From positions 30,059 through 94,058 of the forward strand of contig QKWP01001963.1 of the NCBI GenBank assembly GCA_003550325.1: DNA of 64,000 nt, in the 5' to 3' direction. Position numbers and translations under genes: made by a program. Below the pieces are notes generated by a model, which searched no databases, was not told the DNA's origin, and saw only the letters and a program-made list of their open reading frames with translations. Shown in pieces: positions 50,587 through 63,457 of this stretch (the stretch's first letter is position 1; each line of letters starts with the position of its first letter). This stretch comes from Gigaspora rosea (lineage: Eukaryota; Glomeromycota; Glomeromycetes; Diversisporales; Gigasporaceae).

Positions 50587-51230
50587 TCCCTTAGATTGTA
50601 GTAGAACACAGGCAAATTTGCCTGCGTTTTTGCACTTTTTTAGCTCTGATTTACTTTTTTAAAATGCTAAAATAATTAAATAAAACTTTGTACAATTATA
50701 TTTGAAAATAAGGATTACTTTTTTGCAAAATTAGTTTTTATATTATAAGAAAATAAATTATAGTTACATATAAGCTGAAAATAGATAATTTTAAGAAAAA
50801 ATTTTTTTAAAAAATTTTATTACAATTTTTCTGCGATCTTATTTAGTTTTAGTTTTAGAACTATAGTTCTTAAGACAATATTGTAGTTTATATAAAGGAT
50901 GACAACTTTCATTATTGCAACTTTAATGATTTACTTGTAAAAATTAAGACTTGTATTAGAAGTAAAGATTTTTTTTATAGACGGGAACATATAAAATTTG
51001 AAAAAATCTAAAGAAAAATTTTAATAGTAAAAATGCTAATACAAGAACTTTAAACATTTATTATATTAAAGTTTTCTAATGATTTTAAAAAAAATTTATA
51101 ACTAAGTTACTAAAACAAAACTCAAAGAATATTTTTTACTTAGAAAAGATATGACTAAAATCAATATTTAAAATTTTAATAAAAATTTTAAAATACGCAG
51201 GCAAATTTGCCTGTGTTACAATCTAAGGGA
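50587..51230. mobile_element. MITE with TCCCTTAGATTGTA ends, TA target
   Basis: TCCCTTAGATTGTA and complement TACAATCTAAGGGA are flanked by TA. Just inside each end lies AGGCAAATTTGCCT (50610-50623; 51199-51212), as in the MITE at 13550. Confidence 0.8.
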
Positions 51231-52257
51231 TAATAGTCTTTAGATCAAAACAAAGATAATCTAATAAAAAAGAAAATTTTTTTCTTACTTTTTTAAATGA
51301 GCGAAAAAAAAATTCTTCGGGTGTTATTTTTTTAAAAAACAAACTTTCTTTCACTTTATACATATTATAAAAATACTTCAAAAAAATTTTTTTTAATGCC
51401 CAAATCAAGAGCTTGAGTAGTAATCTCAAAACGAATACAATTTTATTTGGGACTGGTAAAATGAAGAAAAATGACATTTCTGAGCCAAGTATGATTAATA
51501 ATAATGAAACAGTATTGTGAAAAAAAGCTGCTCCAAAGTGTTAAAAATAATAGCATTTTCTTTTTTTTTGGTAATTTTTTGTTTTTTTTAAAAAAAATTT
51601 TATTAATTAAAACATCCAATTATAATGGTTAAGAATTTTTATTTCAGTTAATACTAGCAAATATGAAAATTGAAATCCTCAAAATAAAGAAATTTCTTGC
51701 AGGAAAACATTTAATAGCACTTTTTATTTTTAATTGCCTACAATTGAAAAAAAACGTAATTAATTACTTTCTTCGAGTACTTTTCATTGCTTATACAAAT
51801 TTAAGTACTTTGTTCTGGCTCATACAATTTTATTGTCGTTAGAACTGTATCACAATTTTGAAGTTTGGTTCAAAAATTTGATATTCGGCAAGGCCTCCAA
51901 CACATCACGAGATTACCCGATAGTGAAATTTAACTAATTCCGGATCAGTCCAAAATCAAAACAAATAATCTGGATATTCGGCAAGGCCAAAATTACCCGA
52001 TAGTAAATCCCGGATCAGTCCGAAAATCAAAACCTGTTCCGAAATCAGTCAAAAAATATCAAGGCGTTGCTGCGCCATGATCATATGTGTTTGCCGGATA
52101 ATTTAAATTATCGTGCAAATGATCATGAAAAAATTTCTTATTGTTATTTTTTGTATGTTATTACGTAAGCACAACAATCCCAAATTAAAACTCAGTTAGC
52201 CAATCACAACTTTTAAATCATGATCATAATTGCACGATAACATCAATATTGGATCAT
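51231..52257. other. Intergenic with a dispersed GATTACCCGATAGT repeat
   Basis: CACATCACGAGATTACCCGA and CCGGATCAGTCC occur at 51900-51952, in part again at 51985-52025, and at 63265-63345. The minus frame at 51223-51477 (FVLRLLLKLLIWALKK) is low complexity and doubtful. Confidence 0.5.
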
Positions 52258-52380
52258 GCGATGATAAATATCACAAAATTTGTTCTGTCGGAACAAATGA
52301 TTGGTCGAAACGTGGCGCGTAGCGGCACGTGTCAGCCAATCATTTGCTCTGACAAAACAAATTTCATGATCGTAATATCT
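52258..52380. repeat. Palindromic MITE with CACGTG-like apex
   Basis: AAATTTGTTCTGTCGGAACA pairs with the complement side. The apex AACGTGGCGCGTAGCGGCAC is related to that at 50392-50541, with CAAATGATTGG on both shoulders. Confidence 0.75.
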
Positions 52381-52799
52381 TATAAATATTAGTTCTTGAG
52401 AAATTGCTTAAAAAATAAGTAATTTTTGTAAAAAAAAATACTTATAATTTTTAAGCAATTTCTTAGGAACTGCCCAATATTATATTTAGTTAAGTAAAAT
52501 TTTAGCTGATTTGGATTAGTAGTTGTTAAAAAAATCATAACCGGATATATATGAATTTATATTTTTTATTTGTACACTATGTAAATGTACACAGATATAT
52601 TGATATCTCAAAATTCTGGTTATAAACGGCTCTTAAAGTTCTAACAAAAAATATTTCTTGCAAAATTTTAGCATAAATTATAAACTTTTTAACCTAAAGC
52701 TGAGTTAATTTTTGATGACAAATTATATACTACACAAAGCTGTAAATCAATAAATTAGTACATGTGTACAAACACTATATGTAAACTAAGAAATTTTCT

Positions 52800-55700
52800 T
52801 GAAAATAAGCACCTCTATAATAAAAAAAAGGAGGTAGTAAGTAAAGTAGTACAGTACGGTACCGCAAGTTAGTACGGACGTATATAAATTTTAATAGTAC
52901 GTACGCTTATTTAATATAAATTTTTTCGTACAAGTACACTTGAATATTTTTTGCGTACATACTTTTTTTTTTTACCATAACAAACAAAATATATTTAATG
53001 TTAAAATAATTGTTACCGCATTTTTAGCATTTATAAAAGTTACTTTAGCATTAATGCTATAAAGCAAATTTATATTTCATTACCGCTACAAAGCAAATTT
53101 ATATTTCATTATTGCTGTAAAGCAAATTTACATTTTGCAAATATGATACAAAATAACCCAATTATTATCAAACAACTATATGCTTAAATTAAATCTAAAC
53201 CAAACCCAGATTGATTTTTAGCTGTTGATTTTGTAATTCGAGAGCTTCTACTTCTGCCGTTTCCTTTCTAAGCTTTAGTTGACGTTCCAATAATGACATT
53301 TTTCTTTCTTGCAGTTCAATGTTTGTTGATATATCATCCATTCTAATTTCACTGGCTTCATCCGTGTCAGATTTAATTTCTACTATAGTTTCATCTGCAA
53401 TTTGATTATTAGTATTATAACGTGATTTTTTTCGTGTGGTATTAGTGGGTGATAATTTTCTCTTGCGTGATTTTTTTGTTTCGGATTTATAGTTTTTAAG
53501 TCTTGTAACTATAAATAAAAAATTAAATTATTTCATATATAAATTATATAAAAAAATAATAATGCATATTTACCTTTACGATTTGACTCAATTTGTTGTC
53601 GTTTAACTTGGCTTTTATCACGTCGTGAATAGGGTATACCTGAATTATCATGAGTGTCTTTAATTTTTAATAGTCTTTCATCATACCGTTTTCCACTAAA
53701 AGATTAAATTAATAATATAATACATAATAAGTAATTTAAATAATAATAAAATACAATAAGTAATTAAAATATACATAATACCATAAAATAGCAGACATTA
53801 ATTTTAGTTGCTTTCCTTCTTTGTTAATTAAAGCATGGGCTGACTCTTCCATATTAGTGTTATTTCCGTATTTTCTCCAAATATGGCGTTCCATTTTTGA
53901 CATATTGATATTTAAGGATGAAATAATCCAAGGTGTTTTATAATATTTTGCCCAATCTAATTTTTTTAAAAAATTAAGATTAAATTATTTAACTTAATAA
54001 TAAATTAATTTATTTTTACCTTTTGTACCAGGTTCATTTGAACTTTCAATTTCATTTAAAATAGATTCGACCAATTCTTGAGAAGGCGCATTAATAATAG
54101 ATTTTGCCAAATTATAAATTTCTTTTGAAAAATGCTTATTATATAGATTTCTAAATTGTAAATAAAAAATATTTTTATTTTATTTAATTAATAAATATAA
54201 TATTTATTATATAGAGTATATTATAATAATTACAAACCGTTGAAAATGTACAACACATGACTTAAAAATATGCATCAAATGCATTTCCCAATCTTTTGTT
54301 GTAGCTAATTCATATAATGCGAGACCCAATCCTTTTGCTTGCCCGCTATCTAAATCACCTAATATGCATTCCCAACCTTTTCTATGTATGTGATATATAC
54401 ATATAGTTTTATTAGTAAGTTCTTGAATTATATTAAATAAACTACTAAACAATTTTTTATAATCATTCGCAGATGAAACATTTGTATATATTCGACAAAA
54501 ACTCATAACTAAAATTAATAGAAGTTATTAATAATATAAATATAATATTAATGATTAGATTATATATATATAAGATCAATATATTTACCTAATTTATGCT
54601 TTTCATCGTATGTGTTTATTTCAAATTCGTTGATTTCACCTTTAACACGTTTAAAAGATAAATCAATTTGGAAGCTTTTTAAATCAATTAACAATTCTGC
54701 TTGTTTTTTTGACATGCAGATAATTAAAATTAAATCGGTATTAAGCCACTCTAAACAAATAAAAATTTAAATAATTATACCTTATAAAATCAAAAAAATC
54801 AATAATAAATTAAACATACCAATACATTGAATATAATTTTTTAATTCTTGATGATTATTTTTAGCAGCATAAAAAATGCCCAATATTCCTTGACCGTAGG
54901 GATGCAAATTTTTGTAAGCTTTTGCGACAAGAATTCGCAATTTATCAACATTATTTAATGATTGATGAATATCTGAAAGCGCTTCTGATTTAAAAAATGC
55001 TTTTATTAAATTATCTAAAGAATTAATAATTTTAGAATAAAATTTTTAAATTAATAAAATATTAAATAAATAAGTAATTATATACGTGAGTGAATATTCC
55101 TTGAAGTAATCGTATCATTTTCACTAATTGCTTGATTAATTAATGCTTGGAGATTTGCTTTTATATCTGCAGGAATTTTTTCAGGAGGAGGTGGCGGATG
55201 ATTGTGTGTCCCAACACATACTAATGCAATAAAGGGACAGGCTTTAAGATCTTTAGGTATAAATTTATAAAATTTTACTGGACATGTTTTTTGAACAATA
55301 TCGCCACGATCAATATCTCCAGTAGAAAGATTATGAATATAATCTAAAAATAAATAAATATTATTTAAATACAGTAGAATATTAATTAATAATTAATGTA
55401 ATTATAAAGCTAATTATTATATACCGCATTTTTTTCTTTTAGATGAACGATGTAATAAAGTTGTACAATGTGGAAGCTGTTCCTGAATCTAATAAAATTT
55501 AATAAATTATATTAATTAATAAATAATTAATTAATTTAAATATACAAACTATATATTACCTCAGCTCTTCCAAGAAACAAATTTCGAAGAAGAATAATAT
55601 CTATACTTTCATAATCAATCTTTATATAACGATGCCATTTATCACCGATATTATATTTAGAACATCCGATAAACCACTGAAAAACATTTTGTGATAATTG

Positions 55701-56854
55701 TGACTTGCATAAAATTGGGTTCCCAGAGCATATAATTCCATTAATTTGCAAGAATTATTCTTAGCAGCTAAGTATTTTCTAAATTTATAAAGTAATATTA
55801 AATTTAAAATTTTATTTAATTAACAAACTTTATAACTTACATATATGTGTTAGTTTTCCTTATATCAACATCCTGATTTTCAGTAATTTTATTCCATAAT
55901 GGAGACTCGACATCAACTTCATTATGTTCAATATTTATAAATGAAGGATCGGTAAAATGGCATACTTTAATTCCCATACAATCCCGCTCTTCTTTTCTTA
56001 CTGGAATATTTCCGAAATAAGGTGAGCTTTTAATTGAATGAACACCACCACCACCCATCGAATATTGTATCTAAATAAGATTAATATATAATTATTAATT
56101 ATTATTATAATTAAATACCACAATATAGTAAAAAAAATATTACATTTTTCCATGCATGACTTGGATCTGTCCAATCTTCAATATGAAATATAGTTGCAAT
56201 ACCTTCTGGCGAAGTTGATGGATATTCTACTGGCACGCTTGAATGAATTATATTTTTTATTTGAAAACGAGATGTAAAACATGCAATCTCAGGAAATTCA
56301 TCATCCTCATTAAGTAATTCATCTAATTGTTCGGTATCAGTATCAGACAATTCCTAATAACAATAAATTTTATCCGTACCAATATTGTAATAAAATTAAT
56401 TTTCTTTTGCTAGAAATGCAATAATATCGATAATAATTAAAAACCAGCTTTTTTTTTATTTATATACTTGTTCATATTCAGGGTTTACAAGATCATTTTG
56501 AAGTTCTTCGACATCAGATATATCAGAATCCATTTTTGATTAAATTAATAAAAAAAATCACGATCGAAAGAGGAAATTTTATTAAAAGATCTGTTACGAT
56601 CAAAAAAGGAATTTTTACTCAAAAGAGGAATTTTTACTAAAAAGAGAATTTATTAATAAAATACATATATAACGATAATCAATCAATAATCAATTAATCA
56701 ATACATAATGCATAATGTACGATGCATAAACTATGCAGTCATGCGTCCGTCTGAGTACAATAAAATCTTATTAATTTTTTTGAAAGTCCGTACTAACTTG
56801 CGTTACGGTACTGTACTACTTTACTATATACTCAAAAAAAGGTGCTTATTTTCG
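52800..56854 (-). mobile_element. MULE-3: MULE-like transposon, nearly intact
   Basis: The arms at 52800-52878 and 56786-56854 are inverted: GAAAATAAGCACCT at the tips, then AAAGTAGTACAGTACGGTAC and CGCAAGTTAGTACGGAC inward. The single gene on the minus strand fills the element. No TSD could be identified, so the exact tips are uncertain. Confidence 0.85.
53195..56533 (-). CDS. MULE-like transposase, 13 exons, one apparent 1-base deletion
   Basis: Exons (minus): 56533-56468, 56353-56144, 56070-55841, 55778-55560, 55488-55425, 55343-55086, 55014-54820, 54750-54589, 54508-54238, 54150-54020, 53956-53782, 53695-53574 and 53508-53195. All introns are GT-AG and phases fit, except inside exon 4, where an A run near 55745 lacks one base. 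With it the product is about 805 residues. Visible parts: acidic N-terminus; a Cys/His zinc region (SGNPILCKSQLSQ, PHCTTLL, then KTCPVKFY...CPFIAL...THNHPPPPP); first Asp in FQIDLSFKRVKG (~444); second Asp in CILGDLDSGQAKG (~520); C-x-x-H in CVVHFQR; likely Glu in NNTNMEESAHA (~640); basic region; and a C-terminal coiled coil (LQERKMSLLERQLKLRKE). The open state suggests recent activity. The lost base may be a sequencing error. Confidence 0.85.
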
Positions 56855-57430
56855 GAGGAATACGGTATTTAAATTTATTAAATTACAAAATTATTATATC
56901 GACCTATATACAAGTCGTTTCTATCATGCCTAATATCAACATCATTATATCTGCGAGATCCTCTGATTATGCAACGTTTAAAATTTAATGTTAGAACACA
57001 AATTATCAAAATATGTAGAAGAAAATTTAATCTTTCTATGTACTGATGTAGAGAACATTAAAAAATTTTTTAGAGCATTAAACACAGATACCCGACCATC
57101 CCTTATGATAGCGTTTGTTCCGGTTATAATAAAGACTTGTCGCCTTAAAAATTTATTACTTAATTTTCTATAGTAAGTTGATTTTAACATATATATAATT
57201 ATATTACAATAAAAATACTTTTTGGTTATATACTATATTTAACCGAAAATAATCGCTAAAAAATAAAATTCGTTTATATATAAGTCTGAAGAAAATGTAA
57301 TATGTATTAATACTCGAATTTTTGGCCATCGATATACACACTTAAAATGCTAGATCCTCCCAGGGTTTTGTTTTGTTTATTTTTTTCCAGGGAAGTAAGC
57401 TCGACTTTTTCTAAATTACTTGCTGTTTAG
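56855..57430. other. Intergenic; one small unassigned frame
   Basis: A plus-strand frame 56988-57173 (MLEHKLSKYVEENLIFLC start, 61 residues) is non-repetitive but unrecognised. An overlapping minus frame exists too, so neither is called a gene. Confidence 0.35.
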
Positions 57431-59051
57431 TTACACAAGAGGCATATCCGATTTTTGTCTATCTAAATGTAAGGAAGGTCGTTGATCAAGACTAGTTACA
57501 TTATCATTATTGCTATCTTTAATTGTAAGATCACTTTCGGCAGAGCGATGAGATGGTAAAGTACTTTGACACATATAATTTTTATGTAGTGAAATAGTAC
57601 TGTTCAAAAAAAAACAAGAAATGTAACTACGAAGAGATTTAAAGAAAACTGATTATAATGAATACACTTACTTGTACAGCAATACACATTCAGCTAACAA
57701 ATCAATAATTGGGTAAGCACAATACCAGACGATGAAATATATGATACCAAACTTAAATTTAAAAATAATGGTTTCTCTATAATAGAAGCTTATAAAACCA
57801 AATGTCACTCCCTGAATCATTATACCAGATATTATACATGACATTGGAAAACATATATTTCTTCTTCCTCTCTCTAGACGTTCTAATTCATTATCAGATC
57901 CATTTCTTAACCGATTTTTTAGTTCTTTTATTTGATATTTTATAACCGAATCTAATCTCCTCCATATAAAACATAAAGAAAAAAGATATAAACAGCACCA
58001 AATTGCCCAGGCTGAATATTGTGCTGTAAAAAGTTTACTTGCAAATGTCGTGTCATCTAAGTCTGCATGAATGCCGGTTAGAATTGACAAAGGGAACCAT
58101 GTCCAAAATGGTTGTACTGCTAATGTGAATCCAATAACATCAAGGAGTTTTTTGTTAGGAAGAGAGTTCAAATCGATGTTATCTTCAATTTCGATCGATG
58201 GCGTTGAATATACTGTTTGAAATGAGTTATTTTTAATTTTCTTTTTTGTTTCTTTGTTTTTTTTTGTTTTTTGAAGCAATAAAATTTTTACCAAAACTGA
58301 TTGCTAAAATCGCCGCAAAGGAACCGAGCAAAGCATAAGGAAAACTATGGCCAACTGAATTAAGATTTTTTTTTTAGTATTAAATCATTTAAATTAAATA
58401 ATTATCTTTAGATATTTCTTCGCTTACGTTCTGCCAAAGTTATGTTTGCGTATGATTCTGAAAGGAGGAGTGAGTTGTGAATTGTTTGACCTATAATAAA
58501 AAATAATGTGATTTAGTATTTAAGACACTTGGTAATTAAAATAAGGCCATACAAAATTTAATCATTTGGTTCCCCATAGGACAGTTCTGAAACAACATTC
58601 TAAAATCTTAAATTCTGAGTAGACATTTAAAGAAATATATATTTTATGTTTTTTTAATATTTTCTAGGTAAAAAAAAAAAAAAGATTTAAAGTTTAAAAG
58701 ATCACATTAATTTCATACATTATGAGAACCAATCGATTAACTTTGAGTGGTCCAAAGTTACATACTAAGAGTATTCAAGATGACAAGAACATGAAAAGTA
58801 TGAAGTGGTCGTGGTCTCAATAAACCTCGTTCACGTAATTTTGGCAGAAAAAAATCTTGTCGTTTTACTTTTGTTAAATAGTAAAGGTTAGTCAACGCCA
58901 AGGTGGAAATTATAATGTAAATTGGTATGAGCGTCGATATTGAAATATAAAAAAGTTTTTCGTTTTGGCAATCGTATATATTTATGCGAAAATCGCAAAA
59001 ACACATATCTTCTTTGCAAGTTCGCGCAAAACTTTGATTAAGACGAACCAT
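57431..59051 (-). CDS. Candidate seven-transmembrane protein, 5 exons
   Basis: Exons: 59051-58766, 58490-58428, 58354-58292, 58212-57672 and 57599-57431. All introns are GT-AG and phases join without error to 373 residues. The short N-terminus is Cys-rich (CKEDMCFCDFRINIYDC). Hydrophobic segments: ISTLIPIYIIISTLALTNLY; FHVLVILNTLSQTIH; FPYALLGSFAAILAISFG; DVIGFTLAVQPFWTWFPLSI; AWAIWCCLYLFSLCFIW; SCIISGIMIQGVTFGFISFY; IIYFIVWYCAYPIIDLLAE. A charged loop (KYQIKELKNRLRNGSDNEL) lies between segments 5 and 6. The C-terminal tail is Ser/Asp-rich and soluble. The topology resembles a GPCR-like receptor, but no family signature is recognised and segments 2 and 3 are weak. Intron 3 is only 79 bases and could instead be read through in part. 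Confidence 0.75.
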
Positions 59052-60031
59052 GTGTGAAATTAACTAAATTAATTAAAGAATGGATTTAGACCGTGAAATT
59101 TAAATTTCTGTTCACTTGAAATATAAATACTATATTAATTTTTGAAAGTTATAACCCAGATGATTGTTCGTTTAATTCCTATTCGATCGACCTTTGTTAA
59201 ATATTCATTTTCTTTGTTCAGATGAATTTAACATTAATGACTAGATCATAATACTATGAATCATTTATCGTATCAATGCCTATACATATTTCATTAAAGG
59301 AAACAAGCAAGATCGATCTGTATTTATTTTTATATTAATTTTTTATACTTGTGATTCGGTCAGCATCATAACGAGGAAACTGGATACGGATTTAATTATT
59401 TTTAATCCATTTAAATTTATATGCTTTCAGATCTCAAGTAAGCTGTTATGTAAATTATACTCTTTTTTTGGATTTGACTATTCCGAAATCGGTTTCAGAA
59501 TGAAATATAGCAATTAATGCAGTTATGATATTACCAAATTTGAGGTCCACCCATGTATCCACGTGAACATGTCAGGAAATTGAATTATATATAGTATGTA
59601 TTACAACTAGGAATACACGCATCATTGTAGCACATGTGGGGTAATGCTATTTGATGTGTAACTTATGTGTTAGTTCTGTACGACTTAATAAAAATAGAAT
59701 TGATCTGAATTTAGGGTGATTCAAAGTTAACTTATTTCAAAAACAAGTAGGGGTTTAAAAAGTCCTATTTCTGGTTTGAAATTTTGAAATCAGATAATGA
59801 AATAGGTATTATTCGGAGATGAAATAAGCATCCTTAATATATAAATAAGCTTACAAATTAAAATAAATAAAGTTTATGAAGCACTGATTTCAAAATAATT
59901 ACATCATAATTTAATTTGAAAAATCAGCTATTATACTGTACTATAGATTTACTTGATCAAAGATCATTTAGTGGAAATAGGTACAATTAGTATTAGTATA
60001 AGATATGTGTACGATGTTTGTAGCCCGCCAG
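59052..60031. other. Upstream region of the 7TM gene, no feature recognised
   Basis: AT-rich. No repeat pairs or coding frames with domain character. Confidence 0.45.
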
Positions 60032-60837
60032 TAGGGATCCTAATTTTCTGCTGCGACAAACCCCAAATTCTGTTTGCTTTACACTTTGAATTATGCGAAT
60101 TATGCGATAAATTTTTAAAATTATGTTACAGATTATGCGGATCAGATAGAAACATGCGAAATTTATCGTTATAAATTTTATCGTTATCGTTATTGTAAGT
60201 ACTCAGTAACTTACCAATAAAACCACAAAATCTGTGTAATATAAAATTACGAAAAAGTCGTGTTTACAAAACTGTCTTTTGCGCCAAACAAAAATATTCT
60301 AGTATAAGGCCACGCAAAGTTAATTTTTCGTTTTGCCGACCTTTTTTTTAAATTCCAATCAAGCCAATTATTCCATTTTGCTATTTAATTTTTTCTCCGG
60401 TGTCAGACCTTAATTTTCTGGAATTACCCAATAGAACCGAAAAAAAAATCTAAAATTTTCTGGGTGTGAACATGAGCATATTAATTTACAGTAGATTAAA
60501 AAAAAAAAATCCGACCACACAAAACGAAAAATTAACTGTGTCCTAATATATGTTTCTGATTAAAATTTTATACTACTTTAACGATATGTTTTATTAAAAT
60601 TTCAACTCTGATAATTTATGAAATTTATGTTTCGTACAATCAAATGCTGCGTCCAATAGGAACTGGTGGGGAGATTGATAAACCCGTATTACTCGATCTT
60701 TAATTCCGACCGCAGATTATGCTTTATTAATTATGCGAAATTTCATCTGGATATGAGAATATAGCTGTCGCATAGGCTTCTGCGGTAAAATCTAAATTAT
60801 GCGCATATTATGCTATCGCAGATCTGCGGTATCCCTA
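60032..60837. mobile_element. hAT-like element with ATTATGCG arrays, TSD CCCGCCAG
   Basis: Begins TAGGGATCCTAATTTTCTGC and ends TGCGGTATCCCTA. CCCGCCAG is at 60024-60031 and 60838-60845. Degenerate AATTATGCGA units lie near both ends (60095-60170; 60715-60825). The interior pairs TTCGTTTTGCCGACC (60330) with its inverted relative (60515). No transposase. Confidence 0.93.
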
Positions 60838-60864
60838 CCCGCCAGCAAGCACCCTAGCATCACC

Positions 60865-61687
60865 GGTAAAGTCAGTCCAGGTCCGGTCTTTGTCCTAGGA
60901 CTTGTAAGCTCTATCACACGGACCTAAGGACCAGGTCCTCATATAATAACTCCCAGAATTTATGCTCGACCAATAGGATTAAGTCCTTGGACTTAGTTCT
61001 AATACTTTCTAACCAATTAAAATTCTTTGTTTACTGTTTTATTACTAATATTTTTAAGTTCTATATCATATCGGCCGATTTGTTTCAACCCCAAAATCAA
61101 CCAATCATGATTGAGGATTATCGAAGAAATTTCATACTTAAAATTTATTACAGTATGAATTTTCATAAGAACTGCCTTTTTAACTAACCTTGTGTTTATA
61201 ATTAAATACCTAGAAAATTACAGTGCTTATATATTTAATTATAAACCAAATATGTATTAAAAAGGTCAGTTTTTTAAAAATCTGCTTCCAAGTTTATCCT
61301 TGAAGGTGCCAACCCATTATAAACCCATCGTTCTCCTCCTAAAACACCTTAATATTTCAACAAACGGTAAAAGCACATCTTTCTACAGCTTAGCATAGCT
61401 CTTTTATTGAGTTTTATTGGTTTTTTAACTTGTTTAGTTTGACCTTTTCAACACGCTCGGTAGTTAAAGGCACCATTGTTACTAATTCATCAAATTGATT
61501 TCAATGTCACTTAGAAGCAAATTTTCATGTAATAGTTTATCGAAAAAGGCCCAAAAATCAAATCAGCCGATATGTTAGGACCTATTGTAGACCTATGGAC
61601 CTAGGTCCTAAAATTGGAACCTAGTCTTTAAAGACCAGGTCCCAAAACCAGGTCCCAAAGTCCCGGACTTAAGGACTTTGCTATTCC
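60865..61687. mobile_element. Element with AGGTCCTAGGACCT arrays
   Basis: Inverted arrays of GGACCTAGGTCC-like motifs at 60870-61005 and 61585-61675. End motifs GGTAAAGTC and complement of GGAATAGCAAAGTCC. The flanks GCATCACC and TAATCACC agree at 6 of 8 bases, so the TSD is decayed or the ends are slightly misplaced. Confidence 0.65.
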
Positions 61688-63457
61688 TAATCACCACTCT
61701 AAAAAATTTCGCTACTATTTGCTAGCCAATCAGATTTTGATATCAGGTGTAATGTGAAGAAACGCAAAAAATCAAAACAAACCAAAAAATCATTCATAAA
61801 TCAACATTTTATATATGAAACTGTTTGCTGCGCACTAGCAAAAAGTTTTCCTTACGAAACTTTCTAACCTAACTTAATAGCAAACTCTAATCTTAATTTT
61901 ACTGCAAAAATTTTTTATCAAAATTTTTTAAGTTGGTGACGCTAGAGTCTGCAAGCAGGAATGGTAAATAACCTGGTCATTTGACAATTTTTTAAATGAT
62001 ATCAAAATGATTACTTGTTTGAGATCATTCAAATTTTGGATCATTTGGAAATGACACATAACCAAATAACCGGGGTTATCTACTGATCACGTATAATGCA
62101 TGTTATAAATAATACATATCTGATATGTTCGCATCATTTCTCAATTTACGTTGATTATTATTTAACATGCCATTTGTAAATTCGAAAATGATTTATATCA
62201 TTTTATAAGAGGAGCGCCATTTATCACCTGATTTTTTAGGTAGGTGGGGGTAGAGCAATTATCAGGTCCTATATATAATATAATATGAGTACATTTATTC
62301 CTCACCTGGGGTGAGATTTGATATTCCTCACCCACATTATGCTATCTCAAGATTTAACTAGGGTAACCCCTGTTGAGTTATTAACAAAAAATGCTCCTCT
62401 CGCAATTATACTTTAAATTTAACCCTAACCCAAACTCTAACCCAAACCCTAACCCTAACTCTAACTCTAACCCTAATATAACTAGAATTTTATTTTTATT
62501 TAAGGAAGGGGATGAATAATTCACCCAGGTAATGATCATATAATATATATAATATGGGATTTATTTTGTAGCGCTATAGCATTATGATACTATAGCACCA
62601 TAGTGCTACCTTTTATTTATATTTTTTATATTTTAATTTTTTATATACATTATAGTATATACAGCTTATGTATAATACAAACCAATCAGATTTTGGGATC
62701 TCATATAATATAACATGATTAGAGAATTTACAAATGTTCATTTTATCAAAAATCGCTTATTACTCAAAAACCTGTATAGGAAACCACCTTTCGTGCTTTA
62801 ACAAAAAGGTTTCCTTGAGCGATTTTCTATATAACCCCTAACCCTGATCCTAATTAGGTGCTCACCCTAATCTTAAACTAGCAAAAACAAAACTTTATCG
62901 ATCTACAGGTGATATATCACTTGCATTACATATAACTTAAAGGTTAATGTACAGCATTTTGTATGTTCGGGGACCAAATAAAGTATCTTTTGTTACGTGT
63001 GCGGACAGATTTCCTTTCAAACTTACGTTTTTGATATATTGCTATTTAATGCATCAAAAAATATGACTTCGATATCATTTTACTATATGGGGGCTTTGCA
63101 GTAGAAAGGGCGGATACGACCCCAAAATGAAAAAAGATTTTTTATTAAATTCTGGTAAATTTCAATGTGATCAACATTTTTCAATTATAAATGAAAGTCA
63201 ATTTGCATAATAAAAAATCAAGATACGTAATATAAAAAGAAAGTTGCGCGAGGTCGAAGCCAAGCACATCACGAGATTACCCGTTAGTCACATGTTATAT
63301 TTAACCAATCAAAATTGTGAATTTTGATTAACCCGGATCAGTCTGAAAATCAAAACAAAGCAATTAAATTCAATTTATCTCAAAATTATATATATTGACG
63401 TATCCGGCCTTTTTACCCATATGTCCTCTGCTATGTTCCGGACAACAACTCTAACTC
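61688..63457. other. Repeat-rich intergenic; telomere-motif modules
   Basis: Modules at 61732-61905 (CCAATCAGATTTTGATATCA, ATGAAACTG, CTAACCTAACTT) and 62685-62880 (CCAATCAGATTTTGG, GGAAACCACC, AACCCCTAACCCT). 62415-62475 is a purer CCCTAA tract. A GATTACCCGTTAGT repeat is at 63265-63345. No gene seen. Confidence 0.5.

Noticed and set aside
52800-56854. A target-site duplication for MULE-3
   Set aside because: No 8-11 bp direct repeat was found at the arm tips; none is claimed.
62395-62475. CCCTAA tract as a chromosome end
   Set aside because: Short, degenerate and internal; similar tracts occur throughout the window within mobile repeats.
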